From positions 2,318,925 to 2,382,924 of the forward strand of contig NZ_DS989904.1 in assembly GCF_000155595.1 (NCBI RefSeq): a stretch of DNA of 64,000 bases. The letters are read 5' to 3'. This document shows, piece by piece, positions 35,658-45,736 of the stretch (position 1 is the stretch's first letter; every line of letters begins with the position of its first letter). Position numbers and translations under genes: made by a program. Under the pieces are notes generated by a model. That model was given only the letters and a program-made list of their open reading frames with translations. It did not search any database and was not told where the DNA came from. This stretch comes from Synechococcus sp. PCC 7335. GTDB taxonomy: Bacteria > Cyanobacteriota > Cyanobacteriia > Phormidesmidales > Phormidesmidaceae.

Positions 35658-37976
35658 CTAGTCAGCTCGGTTAGGATTCAAGGCTGCCTCAGTCTTTTGT
35701 ACATCTAGCTTTAGCATGATTACGCTTAAGGGTGGCAAAGTTAAATCTAGCGAATAGGACCGCTCATGAAAAGCCCAGTCGTCAGACCATTTTCCGCCTA
35801 GATTACCAATATTAGCGCCACCAAATTCTCTGGCATCACTGTTGAAAATTTCGCGATAATACCCTTTCTTAGGAATGCCTACCCGGTAATGGCTATGCGG
35901 CTGCGGGGTAAAATTACACACTGTCAAAATAAATTCTTCGCTTGTTTTGTCATAGCGAATGAAAGAAACTACGCTATGCCGATTGTCGCTACAGTCCACC
36001 CACTGGAAGCCATCTTGAGAGAAGTCTTGAGTATGCAATGCTGGCTCACGGCGATAGAGGGAGTTTAGGCGTTCTACACAGTGCTTCAAGCTTTTGTGCT
36101 GTCCAAACTGTAGTAAGTGCCACTCCAAATCGCCCCATACATTCCACTCACTCCACTGACCAAACTCCATACCCATAAAGAGTGTTTTCTTACCGGGGTG
36201 AGCGTACATATACGTATAGAGCGCACGTAAGTTCGCCATTTTCTGCCAGTCATCACCCGGCATCTTTCCAATCATATGGCTCTTACCATGTACCACCTCG
36301 TCATGAGAAAGCGCCAACATAAAGTTCTCACTAAACGCGTACCAGATGCTGAAGGTGACGTTGTTCTGATGAAACTGCCTAAACCAAGGATCCATGCTGA
36401 AATAATCAAGCATGTCATTCATCCAACCCATGTTCCATTTCAGATTAAATCCTAGCCCCCCTACGTAGGTAGGCCAGGAAACCATCGGCCAAGAGGTCGA
36501 TTCCTCTGCAATCGAAAGTGCACCTGGATAATGACTGAACAGTACGTGATTTACCTGCTTCAAGCATTCCGCTGCTTCAATATTCTCTCTGCCGCCATAC
36601 TCGTTTGCGACCCATTCACCGGGCTTACGGTTGTAATCCAAATACAGCATTGATGCGACCGCATCCACACGAATCCCATCGATGTGAAACTTATCAAACC
36701 AAAAGAGTACATTGGCAATCAAAAAGTTACGGACCTCATTACGTCCATAGTTAAAGACTAAGGTGCCCCACTCTTTGTGCTCGCCTTTGCGTGGATCAGC
36801 ATGTTCGTACAGATGCGTCCCATCAAAGAATGCTAAGCCATGTGCATCTTTAGGGAAGTGGCCCGGCACCCAGTCGACAATGACACCAATGCCATGCAAA
36901 TGACACTGGTCGACGAAGTACATAAAGTCTTCTGGACTACCATAGCGAGCAGTCGGTGCATAATAGCCTGTAACCTGATAACCCCATGAACCATCAAACG
37001 GATGCTCGGCAACTGGCAGAACTTCAATATGGGTAAATCCCATTTCCTTAACGTAAGGTATCAGCTTTGCCGCGAGTTCTCTGTAGGTCAGAAAGCGAGC
37101 ACCAGGTTTAAGGTCGGCAACAGTCACCACTGGAGCGTCAGTACCATCAGCTTGTTTAGCCGGCTTAGCTGAAGACTCGTGCATCCATGAGCCTAGATGT
37201 ACCTCATAGACAGAGATAGGCTGTATCATTGGATCGCTCTGGCGGCGGTATTCTAGCCACTCTTGATCGGTCCACTCATACTTATCTAAATCAGCAACAA
37301 TAGAGGCAGTATCTGGCCTTACTTCCCTTTGAAAACCGTAGGGATCGGATTTCTCGTAAATATGACCATCCCCGTTCTTTACTTCGTATTTATAGCGAGC
37401 ACCGACCTCTAGCTGAGGTATAAACAAATCCCAGATGCCGCTACTACCCCGACGCATTTGATGCTTTCGGCCATCCCAGTTATTAAAGTCGCCAATTACT
37501 GAGACATTACGAGCATTTGGTGCCCAAAGCGCAAAATACACGCCAGCAATGTCGCCTTGTTCCATGGGGTGGGCTCCCATCTTTTCATAGATCCGATGGT
37601 GGTTGCCCTCAGCAAACAGATGCTCGTCAAACCCGGTAATTACGGGAGACTTAAAAGCATAGGGATCGTAGGAGACATGCTCACTCCCACCGCTCTTATA
37701 GCGAATCTGGTAGTTTGCTAGTCCTTTTCTATCTTCGATAGCTTCATCAATCACAGCCTCAAAAAAATGAGAATGCTGCTCGTTTGTCATTAAGTATTCT
37801 TTACGGGTCTCTGGGCGTATAACCCAGGCAATATCCGCATTAGGTAAGTAAGCACGAACCACCCAAACCTGCTTGCCGTCGCGATTAATAAGGTGGGGCC
37901 CTAGTACCTCGAAGGGGTTGTGGTGTTGATTTCTTACAACCCGCTCGATTTGTTCTAGAGCAATCGTTGACGACAT
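35658..37976 (-). CDS. glgB: 1,4-alpha-glucan branching enzyme
   Basis: 772 residues, close to other cyanobacterial GlgB proteins. It creates alpha-1,6 branches in glycogen. N-terminal CBM48-type beta domains: [13 protein letters not shown] and [22 protein letters not shown]13 catalytic motifs: [25 protein letters not shown] (nucleophile Asp), [10 protein letters not shown] (general acid Glu) and [14 protein letters not shown]. The C-terminal beta domain closes with [14 protein letters not shown]. All four GH13 regions are intact. It is alone on its strand; the flanking gaps are under 200 bases. Confidence 0.98.
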   Translation of the reverse strand: MSSTIALEQIERVVRNQHHNPFEVLGPHLINRDGKQVWVVRAYLPNADIAWVIRPETRKEYLMTNEQHSHFFEAVIDEAIEDRKGLANYQIRYKSGGSEHVSYDPYAFKSPVITGFDEHLFAEGNHHRIYEKMGAHPMEQGDIAGVYFALWAPNARNVSVIGDFNNWDGRKHQMRRGSSGIWDLFIPQLEVGARYKYEVKNGDGHIYEKSDPYGFQREVRPDTASIVADLDKYEWTDQEWLEYRRQSDPMIQPISVYEVHLGSWMHESSAKPAKQADGTDAPVVTVADLKPGARFLTYRELAAKLIPYVKEMGFTHIEVLPVAEHPFDGSWGYQVTGYYAPTARYGSPEDFMYFVDQCHLHGIGVIVDWVPGHFPKDAHGLAFFDGTHLYEHADPRKGEHKEWGTLVFNYGRNEVRNFLIANVLFWFDKFHIDGIRVDAVASMLYLDYNRKPGEWVANEYGGRENIEAAECLKQVNHVLFSHYPGALSIAEESTSWPMVSWPTYVGGLGFNLKWNMGWMNDMLDYFSMDPWFRQFHQNNVTFSIWYAFSENFMLALSHDEVVHGKSHMIGKMPGDDWQKMANLRALYTYMYAHPGKKTLFMGMEFGQWSEWNVWGDLEWHLLQFGQHKSLKHCVERLNSLYRREPALHTQDFSQDGFQWVDCSDNRHSVVSFIRYDKTSEEFILTVCNFTPQPHSHYRVGIPKKGYYREIFNSDAREFGGANIGNLGGKWSDDWAFHERSYSLDLTLPPLSVIMLKLDVQKTEAALNPNRAD

Positions 37977-38146
37977 ATAGATGACCTGACTTACGTTAAA
38001 TTTATGAGTAGTTTGATATAGCTGTTAGCTTAACAAAGCTTAGTTGTTTAAGCGAATATTCTTCGACGAAAAAATGATGAGGTTGGCTAGCACGATCTTT
38101 ACCAGCTAGTTATAAGCTCAATGCAGAGAGCCTACAGAAGAGCTGC

Positions 38147-38596
38147 TTAACTACCAGACTCAGTTCTGACACCTCTTGTAGTCAAAGGCTTTTGTTTGTA
38201 GTTCAGCTCGTAGTTCAGCCGCTTTGTGGTAGAAGGAGTAGTTTGCTGCTCTTTGATAAAAGGGACAATAGGTTTTAGAAGACGTCTTAGACGTAGAAGA
38301 TAGACAAGCTGGCGGATGTCTGAGCTGAGCTGAGGCGGTCTTCCTTCTCTGTCCAAACGAGCTTGTAGCTGCGTGTATTCGGCCGCTGTCAGAAGCTCGC
38401 CGGTCACTGGCGATCTAGCTTCTACAATAATCTCCGTACGGAGGATCTCCTCTGGCACTTCGATATCGACGATCGGCACTTCTAGCAAATTGGCCCGGGC
38501 TACTTGCACTTGAAAGATGCTACTCACTATGCTGGCTATTCCAACCAAGTAGCTGACTTTCTTCCTTCCAGGGACTTTATTAGAAGCTTCTTTCAT
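38147..38596 (-). CDS. Secreted hypothetical protein (149 residues)
   Basis: A basic N terminus (KEASNKVPGRKKVSYL) and a hydrophobic stretch (VGIASIVSSIFQVQVARA) look like a signal peptide cut after ARA. The mature part is rich in Arg, Leu and Glu, with VPEEILRTEIIVEARSPVTG and LSSDIRQLVYLLRLRRLLKP. The C terminus is Lys/Thr-rich and probably disordered. I do not recognise the family. Such proteins occur widely in cyanobacteria without assigned function. The region upstream of its start carries two tandem duplications. Confidence 0.65.
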   Translation of the reverse strand: MKEASNKVPGRKKVSYLVGIASIVSSIFQVQVARANLLEVPIVDIEVPEEILRTEIIVEARSPVTGELLTAAEYTQLQARLDREGRPPQLSSDIRQLVYLLRLRRLLKPIVPFIKEQQTTPSTTKRLNYELNYKQKPLTTRGVRTESGS

Positions 38597-38896
38597 ATGC
38601 TGAATGTTCTATTGCTTTATGATGCTTGCTTTATGACGCTTATGTTCCTGCTGGCTATAGACTATTCCTGCTGCCTATAGACAAACCGTTTGTATGCAAC
38701 TGGATAATTAGCTTTAAGTTCTGCGCTTAGTTGTTAGGCTCGAGACAGCTACCATAGTGTCCCATACCTTATCAACAAACTTCATTAGGCTCATCTAGGT
38801 TTGTTGGATGCGGACGTGTACACGAGTGTGATGCCGCTGATAATCGAGCTTATAAATAGACACCATAAGGAAGACACCATAAGGAAATCCAACGCC
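38597..38896. repeat. Divergent leader region with three tandem duplications
   Basis: Three pairs of copies are present: ttgctttatgatgc/ttgctttatgacgc (38612-38625, 38626-38639), ttcctgctggctatagac/ttcctgctgcctatagac (38645-38662, 38665-38682), and the exact gacaccataaggaa (38859-38872, 38873-38886). The last duplicates a Shine-Dalgarno-like AAGGAA just before the ATG at 38897. The divergent promoters of both flanking genes must lie in this space. Confidence 0.85.
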
Positions 38897-39766
38897 ATGA
38901 AACTTATTAGAAAGAAATTATCTGCTTTAGCCGGCCGAAGAATTACCCAAGGGTTCGTCGCTACCATCACACTCACTGGCATTGCCGGAGTTGTACATCA
39001 AGCAGCTTGGGCCCAGGCGCTGCTACAGCAAGAGGGTAAGCTAGCGCCTGTTGAAGATGCCTATAGCTTTGAGGGTGAAGCCGGTCAAGTTATGACAATC
39101 GAGTTACAGAGCGAGGAGTTTGATCCCGTGCTAATGCTAAAAGGCCCTAATGGCGAAGTGTTGACGTCTAACGATGACTATGGCGGAACTCTGAATTCGA
39201 CGATTGTGATTGAGCTGAGTGAGACAGGAACCTATAGCGCCGTAGCGAGCTCATTTTCTGGGTTGGGAGGCAGCTATCAAATTGAGGTTCGCCCCTCTAG
39301 TGAATATGAGCAGGTCTTTAGCCGCGCTTACAACTACTCTGTCTCTGAAGATTTCGCTGATGCAGTCGAAGCCTACAGTGCTGCAATCACATTAGATGAT
39401 ACTGACCCTGGCGCTTACCTAGGCCGAGCCGAATCTCGCATTAACTTGGCCTATCTTACCTCTGAGGTAGAAATCACCAACCCATCGGATCTGCCTCAAC
39501 CAATTCTTGAGGCGGTGATTAACGACTATCAAACGGCTGCTGATCTTCTAGAGCAGCAGGGAGAGACTGCTTCTGCGGCATCACTTCGCCAGGAAGCACA
39601 GTTTTTCATGAGCGCGGGGCAGAGCCCCTCTACAGCCAACTCACCGTCGATATCTCCTAATCCTGAGCAAGACGTTAGCTCGGATGCACCAACTGCCCCT
39701 ATCCCGGTTGAACCAGATGGAGGAATTGGCAACGGAGCGACCCCAATTCCAGGCGAAGCGAAGTAG
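38897..39766 (+). CDS. Secreted protein with a PPC-type beta domain and TPR-like region
   Basis: About 289 residues from the ATG at 38897, chosen because it is preceded by AAGGAA and gives a clean signal peptide (basic MKLIRKKLSALAGRRI, then hydrophobic VATITLTGIAGVV, cleavage near AWA-Q); the frame is open to 38801. Residues about 40-135 match the bacterial pre-peptidase C-terminal (PPC) domain: YSFEGEAGQVMTIELQSEEF, then DPVLMLKGPNGEVL, NDDYGG and TGTYSAVASSFSG. A TPR-like helical part follows with AYSAAITLDDTDPGAYLGRAE. The C terminus is Pro/Ser-rich. PPC domains are found in exported proteins and peptidases; no protease motif is visible, so it is likely a binding protein. Confidence 0.8.
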   Translation: MKLIRKKLSALAGRRITQGFVATITLTGIAGVVHQAAWAQALLQQEGKLAPVEDAYSFEGEAGQVMTIELQSEEFDPVLMLKGPNGEVLTSNDDYGGTLNSTIVIELSETGTYSAVASSFSGLGGSYQIEVRPSSEYEQVFSRAYNYSVSEDFADAVEAYSAAITLDDTDPGAYLGRAESRINLAYLTSEVEITNPSDLPQPILEAVINDYQTAADLLEQQGETASAASLRQEAQFFMSAGQSPSTANSPSISPNPEQDVSSDAPTAPIPVEPDGGIGNGATPIPGEAK

Positions 39767-39795
39767 CTAGTGTCGTGATGTTCCTAGTCAAGTCG

Positions 39796-39990
39796 TTAGC
39801 CTTCTGTAGGTTTAGATAGTATGCCGTTGCGATCGCTCAATTCTGATAGGATCGAGCGATTTCCGCATCGGGAACACACTGTAGTAGGGCGTTGACTAGA
39901 GGTAATGACAGTACCAACAGCCGGAATAGACCAGTCAATATATACCTGTTGGCACTGAGGACATTGAACAGTAATTGTTTTGGGGGCCAT
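39796..39990 (-). CDS. Small zinc-ribbon-like protein
   Basis: A 64-residue protein with two CxxC pairs, CPQCQQVYIDWS and CSRCGNRS, about 28 residues apart, typical of a zinc ribbon. No other domain. It ends 29 bases from the convergent PPC-domain gene. The function is unknown; such small zinc proteins often bind nucleic acid or another protein. Confidence 0.65.
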   Translation of the reverse strand: MAPKTITVQCPQCQQVYIDWSIPAVGTVITSSQRPTTVCSRCGNRSILSELSDRNGILSKPTEG

Positions 39991-40089
39991 TGCAGATTTT
40001 CAGCATTTAGCTCCTGGCTATCAACTCTCTCGTCAGGGTTTGTGGGTAGACCCGACCTCTAATACTCTGTAAATAGAGTCTGGTAGCTG

Positions 40090-40284
40090 CTAAGCCACAT
40101 CGTGACCAACTGAGGTGATCGCCTGCTTTACAGAAGACTCAGACATCGTAGAATCTACTTCTACGGTCTTGTTTTTGATGTCTACACTGACCTTAGCATC
40201 AGCATCGTGTGTCTTAATCTCCTTTGTGATTGTCTCGCCGCAACCCTCACACTTGATTGATGGGACACTCAAAGTCATAGTCAT
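40090..40284 (-). CDS. Heavy-metal-associated (HMA) domain protein, copper-chaperone-like
   Basis: A 64-residue ferredoxin-fold HMA protein. The metal site is IKCEGCGETI (CxxC). The segments DADAKVSVDIKNKTVEVDS and SVKQAITSVGHDVA match the beta-alpha-beta pattern of Atx1/CopZ chaperones, though the normal MxCxxC Met is replaced (SIKCEGC). It probably carries copper or another soft metal to a P-type ATPase, but no such ATPase is in the window. A Shine-Dalgarno-like AGGAGAG lies on the minus strand 7-8 bases before the ATG. Confidence 0.9.
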   Translation of the reverse strand: MTMTLSVPSIKCEGCGETITKEIKTHDADAKVSVDIKNKTVEVDSTMSESSVKQAITSVGHDVA

Positions 40285-40527
40285 GGGAAAATCTCTCCTG
40301 AAGATATCTTTAGTGAGTTGATAGGTTAGTTGACAGTATGATCCTATAGGGTCTGGGCGGAAATCTCACAACCCAACTACCGTTTTGAAGAGAGGATACC
40401 GCTGAGGATAGAGCCTAAAGACACTTATCTACAGCATCTGTATCTCTAAAAGTCTACATCAGAAGATAGACTATCAAAGGATGGTGAAGCGGTTTGGTCA
40501 CTAGTTTAGGCACTAAAGGTTCAAGCA

Positions 40528-41853
40528 CTAAATCCCTCCGATAAACCTACCGGGGCTGAGTAAGCGCTGTGGATCAAATTTCTGTTTGATATCGGCCATG
40601 ACCTGGAAGGCGTTACCAGTGTAGCCCCAGATATCGATTGATTGCTTCAAGGCAGCGGGTGCTTGCAACAGACTTAGAAAGCCGCCGTTTTTCTGACAGT
40701 GCGATCGCGCCCATTCAATCTCTCGAATCCTTTCTTTACCGTCGCCTGCCGTCGCCTGCCACTGTATCCAGCCCAATCCACTACTGCCGTGTAGTCTTGA
40801 CTGTACATTTGAATAGCCGCTGAGCTTTTCAACTAGAGGAGCGATCGCACTGGGTTTCATACCTACCTTGCAAAGTATGGTATCCGCTCGTACCCAAGTT
40901 GCCGCCCGCTGCCAATACTGCGCATCTGCAGCCTGTTTCAAATACTTCGTTGTCAGCTGATGCTCATTGGCTATCTCTACTAGCTGCTCGCTCTGCTCTT
41001 CGACACCTGCGGCAATCCCTTGAAATCTGACAACCAAGGCCACTGCGCTGTTTGGATCTGATCGTTCTGAACCTAGGCTTGCCAGATTAGATAAATCCTC
41101 TAGCGTGACATCAAACGCCACGGGCGTTAGACCCGATAGCCTTACCTTAGCAGCAGCTTGGGCGATCGCGTCTACCGTTCCAGTCAAGACTAGCGATTTG
41201 GAGACTGGCTGCGCAGGATACAGTCGAAATGTCATTTCACTAAGTATCCCTAATGTGCCATACCCACCCGTCATCAGCTTCATGAGGTCATAGCCAGCTA
41301 CGTTTTTCACAACGCGCCCTCCGGCATGCGCTAGCTTGCCATCGTATCGAACAAACTGCACACCAATCAGCATATCTCGCAGACCGCCGTAGCGCTGACG
41401 CAAAGACCCTGTATCTGCTGTTGCAACGATTCCACCGATCGTTGCTTGATCTAGGAACGCTGGGTCGACTGCCAAGAACTGCCCTTCCTTAGATAGCACC
41501 TCCGATAAATCTGACAGCTTCAGCCCAGCCTCCACAGTTACTGTGAAATCACCTACTGCATGCTCCACAATCCGATTTAGCCGCACTGTGCTCAAGGCGA
41601 TGTCGATATCTTTTGCAAAGCCTCCCCACCCTAGCTTGCTGGCTTGTCCTACAGGAAGAACTCTCCAGTTTTGCTCAGTAGCTAGCGCCATTACCTGAGC
41701 GAGTTCTTGAGTAGTGTGCGGCAAGGCAAGGCAATTAGGTGGCTTTGCCATCGCCTTCATTATTTGAGCTTGCTTTCTGGGATCAACTGTCTCCCAAGGA
41801 ATACAGCGATCTTCACCTAGAAGAGCGCTGATTGAGGTAATAGGTGTAACCAT
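40528..41853 (-). CDS. glcE: FAD-binding oxidoreductase, GlcE-like (glycolate dehydrogenase subunit)
   Basis: A 441-residue flavoprotein of the PCMH/FAD_binding_4 class: LPHTTQELAQVMALATEQNW, VLPVGQASKLGWG, FTVTVEAGLKLSDL, DQATIGGIVATADTGSLRQR and VVKNVAGYDLMKLMTGGYGT. The length and order fit GlcE, a subunit of the glycolate dehydrogenase complex with GlcD and GlcF, which handles photorespiratory glycolate. The partners are not in the window. The ATG shares a base with the stop of the GST-like gene (TGATG), so the two are translated together. A 10-bp tandem duplication (40741-40760) lies inside the gene without breaking the frame. Confidence 0.87.
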   Translation of the reverse strand: MVTPITSISALLGEDRCIPWETVDPRKQAQIMKAMAKPPNCLALPHTTQELAQVMALATEQNWRVLPVGQASKLGWGGFAKDIDIALSTVRLNRIVEHAVGDFTVTVEAGLKLSDLSEVLSKEGQFLAVDPAFLDQATIGGIVATADTGSLRQRYGGLRDMLIGVQFVRYDGKLAHAGGRVVKNVAGYDLMKLMTGGYGTLGILSEMTFRLYPAQPVSKSLVLTGTVDAIAQAAAKVRLSGLTPVAFDVTLEDLSNLASLGSERSDPNSAVALVVRFQGIAAGVEEQSEQLVEIANEHQLTTKYLKQAADAQYWQRAATWVRADTILCKVGMKPSAIAPLVEKLSGYSNVQSRLHGSSGLGWIQWQATAGDGKERIREIEWARSHCQKNGGFLSLLQAPAALKQSIDIWGYTGNAFQVMADIKQKFDPQRLLSPGRFIGGI

Positions 41854-42659
41854 CAGTCAATTCCAATGGCTACTGGGCCACTGCCGGTAGCTGGCGCAGT
41901 AGGTCCACTTCTAGGCTGGCGAAAATCTGAATAGAGAAGATCTCGCCACGCCCAAAATGGTGCGTATTCAGGCGCATCAGCTAATCCTGGAACACCTTTA
42001 CCAGCAATACCCGAGGGCAAATCTACATATAGAGTAGACGGGAATTTCAGATACATCGACAGCCCAGCGACTGCAAAATCTGCCAACGTAGGCATTTCTC
42101 CACATAAATAAGGCTGATCTTTCAAAAGCAAACACAGTGCCTCTAAGTCTTGCCTTAGGATATCTGTGGCCGATTTGACAGCCTCTCCACCTAAGCCTAC
42201 ACCCGCGCCAATTAGGCTAAGCAGATCGCTAGGAAATGAACCCACAACTGTCTTCACGACTTCTGGTGTAGAGACTGGCAGCAGGGCGGTTCGAAAGTTC
42301 GGATGCTGATTGAATGCACCGATCATCGCTTTACGAGCGTTTAGCCCAATCGATTCGTCCGCCCAAGCCTCCATCATCAAGCACAATCCCTTTTGCTTGG
42401 CATCAGTTGGAATGAGCGGGCGCTCGGGGTACTTTTCGTCTAGATAGCGGGCGATCGCAGTCGAATCGGGCACGACCTCATCCCCGTCTTTGAGTACTGG
42501 CACCTGGCGCTGGCCTGACAGTCGGTAGAGGTCTATTTGGCCAACCCCTGGTGTAACTTCAACCGTCTTATAGGGCAACTGCTTATAATCCAAGACCAGC
42601 CGAATCTTTTCGCAATAGTGGGACGCTTCAAATTGGTGCAGCTCTAACATCGAATTCAA
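41853..42659 (-). CDS. Glutathione S-transferase family protein
   Basis: A 268-residue GST-like protein. The N-terminal thioredoxin fold has LHQFEASHYCEKIRLVLDYK and the glutathione-contact QVPVLKDGDEVVPDSTAIARYL, then a helical C-terminal domain with CLMMEAWADESIGLNARKAM. A catalytic Ser or Cys at the start of helix 1 (SHYCEK) is suggested. The substrate is unknown. It overlaps the GlcE-like gene by one base, so the pair probably shares a transcript and perhaps redox or photorespiratory context. Confidence 0.88.
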   Translation of the reverse strand: MNSMLELHQFEASHYCEKIRLVLDYKQLPYKTVEVTPGVGQIDLYRLSGQRQVPVLKDGDEVVPDSTAIARYLDEKYPERPLIPTDAKQKGLCLMMEAWADESIGLNARKAMIGAFNQHPNFRTALLPVSTPEVVKTVVGSFPSDLLSLIGAGVGLGGEAVKSATDILRQDLEALCLLLKDQPYLCGEMPTLADFAVAGLSMYLKFPSTLYVDLPSGIAGKGVPGLADAPEYAPFWAWRDLLYSDFRQPRSGPTAPATGSGPVAIGID

Positions 42660-42965
42660 TCCCTAACACTTTGGACAAATCATTCTAGGCAATTCTTAGT
42701 AAAGACTAACTCTCAGCTAAAGACTAACTCTCAGCTAAAGACCAGGGTGCTCTCTAAAACTCTATCCATGCTTCTATAACTGTTTGTATCACAACGCATG
42801 AACCTGGTTTACATCCTCAGCTTGCATAAGCATGAGTTGGATCTTGACAGGAATTTCCATTAGACTTCTTTGAATGTAAATGGCTTATAGTCAAAACACA
42901 TCTGCCTATAGCGTTGTGAAGTCGAGATCTTTGTAAAGTCAGCCACACCCTAGCTAGCAGCCATG
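42660..42965. repeat. Intergenic region with an 18-bp tandem duplication
   Basis: aaagactaactctcagct occurs at 42701-42718 and 42719-42736, with a partial third copy to 42742. No gene was seen in the rest. The duplication sits 42-84 bases upstream of the GST-like start, within its leader or promoter. Confidence 0.9.
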
Positions 42966-43739
42966 CTAGCTGAAGGACTCGCAAGCCGTGTTTGCTGCAG
43001 GCGCTGTTTCAACAATGACTTCTTCAAATCCAGCGCTCTGCAGCAGCTGTGTGACGACTAACTCGGCGCGATCATTGGCTTGACCCAAAATATCCTGCTC
43101 GCAGGCTGCTTTTTCAATCTTTCCTTTAGCTTCTCGCTGTGCTAGCTCCTGTAGTTCGGGTGCAGTATCAGGCCCTAGACTGAAGAGCCCCCGGCTGTAA
43201 TCGTAGACAGTAGAGCGATCGACATCTATATCAGTTCCCAAGATCCTAGGCGGTGGTAGCACGAGCTTGATACTTCGACCCGCCTCAGATGAAATCACAT
43301 CTGCTGTAGTGAGTTCTTCCAAATCTACACCTGCCCTTACTTCGCCATGGGCTACGTAGAGCAGGTTGGTCTGACCAATGGTAAATTCGCCTAGCTTTCG
43401 GCTGCTTTGGGCTGGCACGACTGCTTCCATGGTAAATACAGCCGTCGTCAGCTCACTGACCTCACGTACCTGTTTGACTACCACCGTGCGAATATCTACG
43501 CTCTGTTCTGGCGGCTGGGGCGTTAGGGCGAGGTTGATACCTTCTATAAACCGACTACCCGAGCGCAGAAAGGCTAATCCTGCTAGGCTAGCGAGCATAA
43601 TTGCACCACCCGTAGTGGCCATTGCTAGTAGCTGAATTCCCCTAACAAAAGGCGATCGACGGTTGGGGCGCAGGGTAGGGCGATCACGTCCAATTTGAAC
43701 ACCCCTACGGCGAGACGGATCTGGAATTCTAGACTTCAT
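42966..43739 (-). CDS. DUF4230 domain protein with membrane anchor
   Basis: A 257-residue protein. A strongly basic N terminus (RIPDPSRRRGVQIGRDRPTLR) precedes one transmembrane helix (about 35-58: LLAMATTGGAIMLASLAGLAFL). The rest is a DUF4230-like domain: VREVSELTTAVFTMEAVVPA, LLYVAHGEVRAGVDLEELT, the proline run LPPPRIL, and FEEVIVETAP near the C terminus. Proteins of this family lack a known role. It faces away from the protease/ligase pair on the other strand. Confidence 0.85.
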   Translation of the reverse strand: MKSRIPDPSRRRGVQIGRDRPTLRPNRRSPFVRGIQLLAMATTGGAIMLASLAGLAFLRSGSRFIEGINLALTPQPPEQSVDIRTVVVKQVREVSELTTAVFTMEAVVPAQSSRKLGEFTIGQTNLLYVAHGEVRAGVDLEELTTADVISSEAGRSIKLVLPPPRILGTDIDVDRSTVYDYSRGLFSLGPDTAPELQELAQREAKGKIEKAACEQDILGQANDRAELVVTQLLQSAGFEEVIVETAPAANTACESFS

Positions 43740-43955
43740 AGCAGACAGCCAGGCAGTACATCAATACTATATCTTCTTGGACAGCTTCAAGAGTAGTGGC
43801 ATCTAAGGTGGTAATAATGGAGAGGCGCCTTGTCTACACCGTCTCTATTTAGCAACGTCCTACATCGTCTAAGGTGACCGATTTCGAGACAACCTATTTC
43901 GATGCCTATCACGCTCAACCCACCGTGGATTAGCCTAATTATGGTTTAGCCCATC

Positions 43956-44549
43956 ATGATGGATCGAGAAAACTCAAATTTAACTTCTACAAGTCTAATT
44001 TCTACAAATCTAACTTCTATTAGTCTACCTATTGTTGGCTGGCGAGAACGAGTGGCCCTACCTGAGCTTGGTATTACTAGTGTCAAAGTCAAAATTGACA
44101 CCGGCGCACGCTCCTCTGCTCTTCACGCCTTCGACATAGAATATTTCAAGAAGGACAACATCGACTACGTCCGGTTTAACGTCCATCCTTCCCAACGAGA
44201 CAAGGACACAATCATTCCAGCAGAGGCAAAGCTACTCGATGTCCGTCCCGTTCGCAACTCTGGTGGACAGAGCGAATCGCGTCCTGTAATTGAAACCACT
44301 GTCACCCTTAACGAAGCGTCATGGCCTATTGAGCTGACACTCACCAACCGCGATGTAATGGGCTTTCGTATGCTTCTGGGCAGACAAGCCCTACGTCATA
44401 AGTTTTTGGTCGATTCCGGTAGATCCTACGTTCAAAGCCAAGCTCGTACCCAAACCTTTAAAGGCCGACAGAAAGGCCAAAAGCAACCCAAATATGAAAA
44501 TCGCAATTCTATCAAGAGATTCTTCTCTTTATTCGACTCGCCGCCTTAG
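43956..44549 (+). CDS. Retropepsin-like protease of the RimB/LysX-associated family
   Basis: A 197-residue protein. The core [16 protein letters not shown], then [15 protein letters not shown], carries the aspartic protease DTGA motif, and [17 protein letters not shown] matches the C-terminal part of the ATP-dependent zinc protease/RimB family. These partner RimK-type ligases, trimming or regulating poly-glutamate tails. The first 25 residues contain three 15-bp DNA repeats (43982-44026), giving repeated Thr/Ser/Leu/Asn units. The 3' end overlaps the RimK gene by 56 bases in another frame, the basic tail falling in the overlap. No zinc motif is evident, so the name should be read as family only. 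Confidence 0.85.
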   Translation: MMDRENSNLTSTSLISTNLTSISLPIVGWRERVALPELGITSVKVKIDTGARSSALHAFDIEYFKKDNIDYVRFNVHPSQRDKDTIIPAEAKLLDVRPVRNSGGQSESRPVIETTVTLNEASWPIELTLTNRDVMGFRMLLGRQALRHKFLVDSGRSYVQSQARTQTFKGRQKGQKQPKYENRNSIKRFFSLFDSPP

Positions 44550-45384
44550 AGAAGCCGGAGAAGCCCGGGGCCATACTGTAGAGGTGATTGACTATCTCCG
44601 CTGCTATATGAACATCACCGCTCATAATCCACAGGTGCTCTACCAAGGCATGCAGCTAACAGAATTTGACGCTGTTATTCCCCGCATTGGCGCATCTAAT
44701 ACTTTCTATGGGACTGCTGTTGTCCGTCAGTTTGAGATGATGGAAGTTTTCACGACCAACACCTCACAAGCCATTCTTCGTGCCCGAGACAAGCTGCACT
44801 GTCTACAGATCCTTTCTAAAGAAGGCATTGGTCTACCGATCACTGGGTTTGCCCACTCTACCAAGGATATTGAAGGACTTGTCGGCATCGTTGGGGGTGC
44901 GCCTTTGGTCATTAAATTACTAGAAGGTACGCAGGGCATCGGTGTTGTCTTGACCGAAACTTATCAGGCGGCGACTTCAGTAATAGAGGCGTTTCGAGGT
45001 TTGAACGCCAACATCCTTGTTCAAGAGTTTATTGCTGAAGCAAAAGGTGCAGACATTCGCTGCTTCGTAGTTAATAACAAAGTCGTAGCTTCGATGAAAC
45101 GACAGGGGGCTCCTGGCGAATTTCGATCCAATCTGCACAGAGGCGGCAATGCCAAGACAATAAAGTTGACACCAGAAGAAAGAAGTACGGCGGTGAGAGC
45201 AGCAAAGGCGATGGGCTTAAGAGTAGCGGGCGTAGATCTACTTCGATCTAACCATGGCCCTGTTGTGATGGAAGTAAACTCTTCACCCGGCTTAGAAGGA
45301 ATTGAGAAGGCTACAGAAATCGATGTTTCAGCAATAATTATCGAGTTCCTAGAGAAAAAGCTGGTCCCGGCAACAGCATCTTGA
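44494..45384 (+). CDS. rimK: RimK-type alpha-L-glutamate ligase (ATP-grasp)
   Basis: A 296-residue ATP-grasp ligase with [18 protein letters not shown] at the N terminus, [37 protein letters not shown] (ATP lid), [18 protein letters not shown] and [20 protein letters not shown]. In E. coli the family adds glutamates to the C terminus of ribosomal protein S6; other members act on other carriers. All ATP- and Mg-binding residues look present. It starts inside the protease gene, so the pair forms a coupled module. Only ordinary housekeeping genes follow. Confidence 0.95.
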   Translation: MKIAILSRDSSLYSTRRLREAGEARGHTVEVIDYLRCYMNITAHNPQVLYQGMQLTEFDAVIPRIGASNTFYGTAVVRQFEMMEVFTTNTSQAILRARDKLHCLQILSKEGIGLPITGFAHSTKDIEGLVGIVGGAPLVIKLLEGTQGIGVVLTETYQAATSVIEAFRGLNANILVQEFIAEAKGADIRCFVVNNKVVASMKRQGAPGEFRSNLHRGGNAKTIKLTPEERSTAVRAAKAMGLRVAGVDLLRSNHGPVVMEVNSSPGLEGIEKATEIDVSAIIIEFLEKKLVPATAS

Positions 45385-45736
45385 AGTCGTACTTAATGAA
45401 TCGGCTGAAAAGTAACTGTATCACCCAAAAACTAACGCTATGACTAAACCAAGCTGCGAGACACAATCCTAACTTGAGGAAGCCACAGAATAGGGTTGTG
45501 CCATTGATACTGGCTTATATGAATTACAAAAGCATCTTTATGTTTTGATTCTTACCAAAGATTAATTAAGTTTTGTATACTAAGCTTTGGGCGCACTCAG
45601 TAGGTACTTATTCCTAAACTGCCCATCCGATAGTTTTGCCTAGGCCAAAAGCCAAGTTTCTCACTGGACTTTTTCTAGACCCTGCTCTTTTCGGAATGAT
45701 TGCGCCTTTGTCGCTATCGAAATTGCGTGAATTCTA
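45385..45736. other. Intergenic region upstream of ndhD
   Basis: 352 bases without a gene. It should hold the promoter for ndhD. No repeat, hairpin or promoter pair was clear. Confidence 0.4.
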
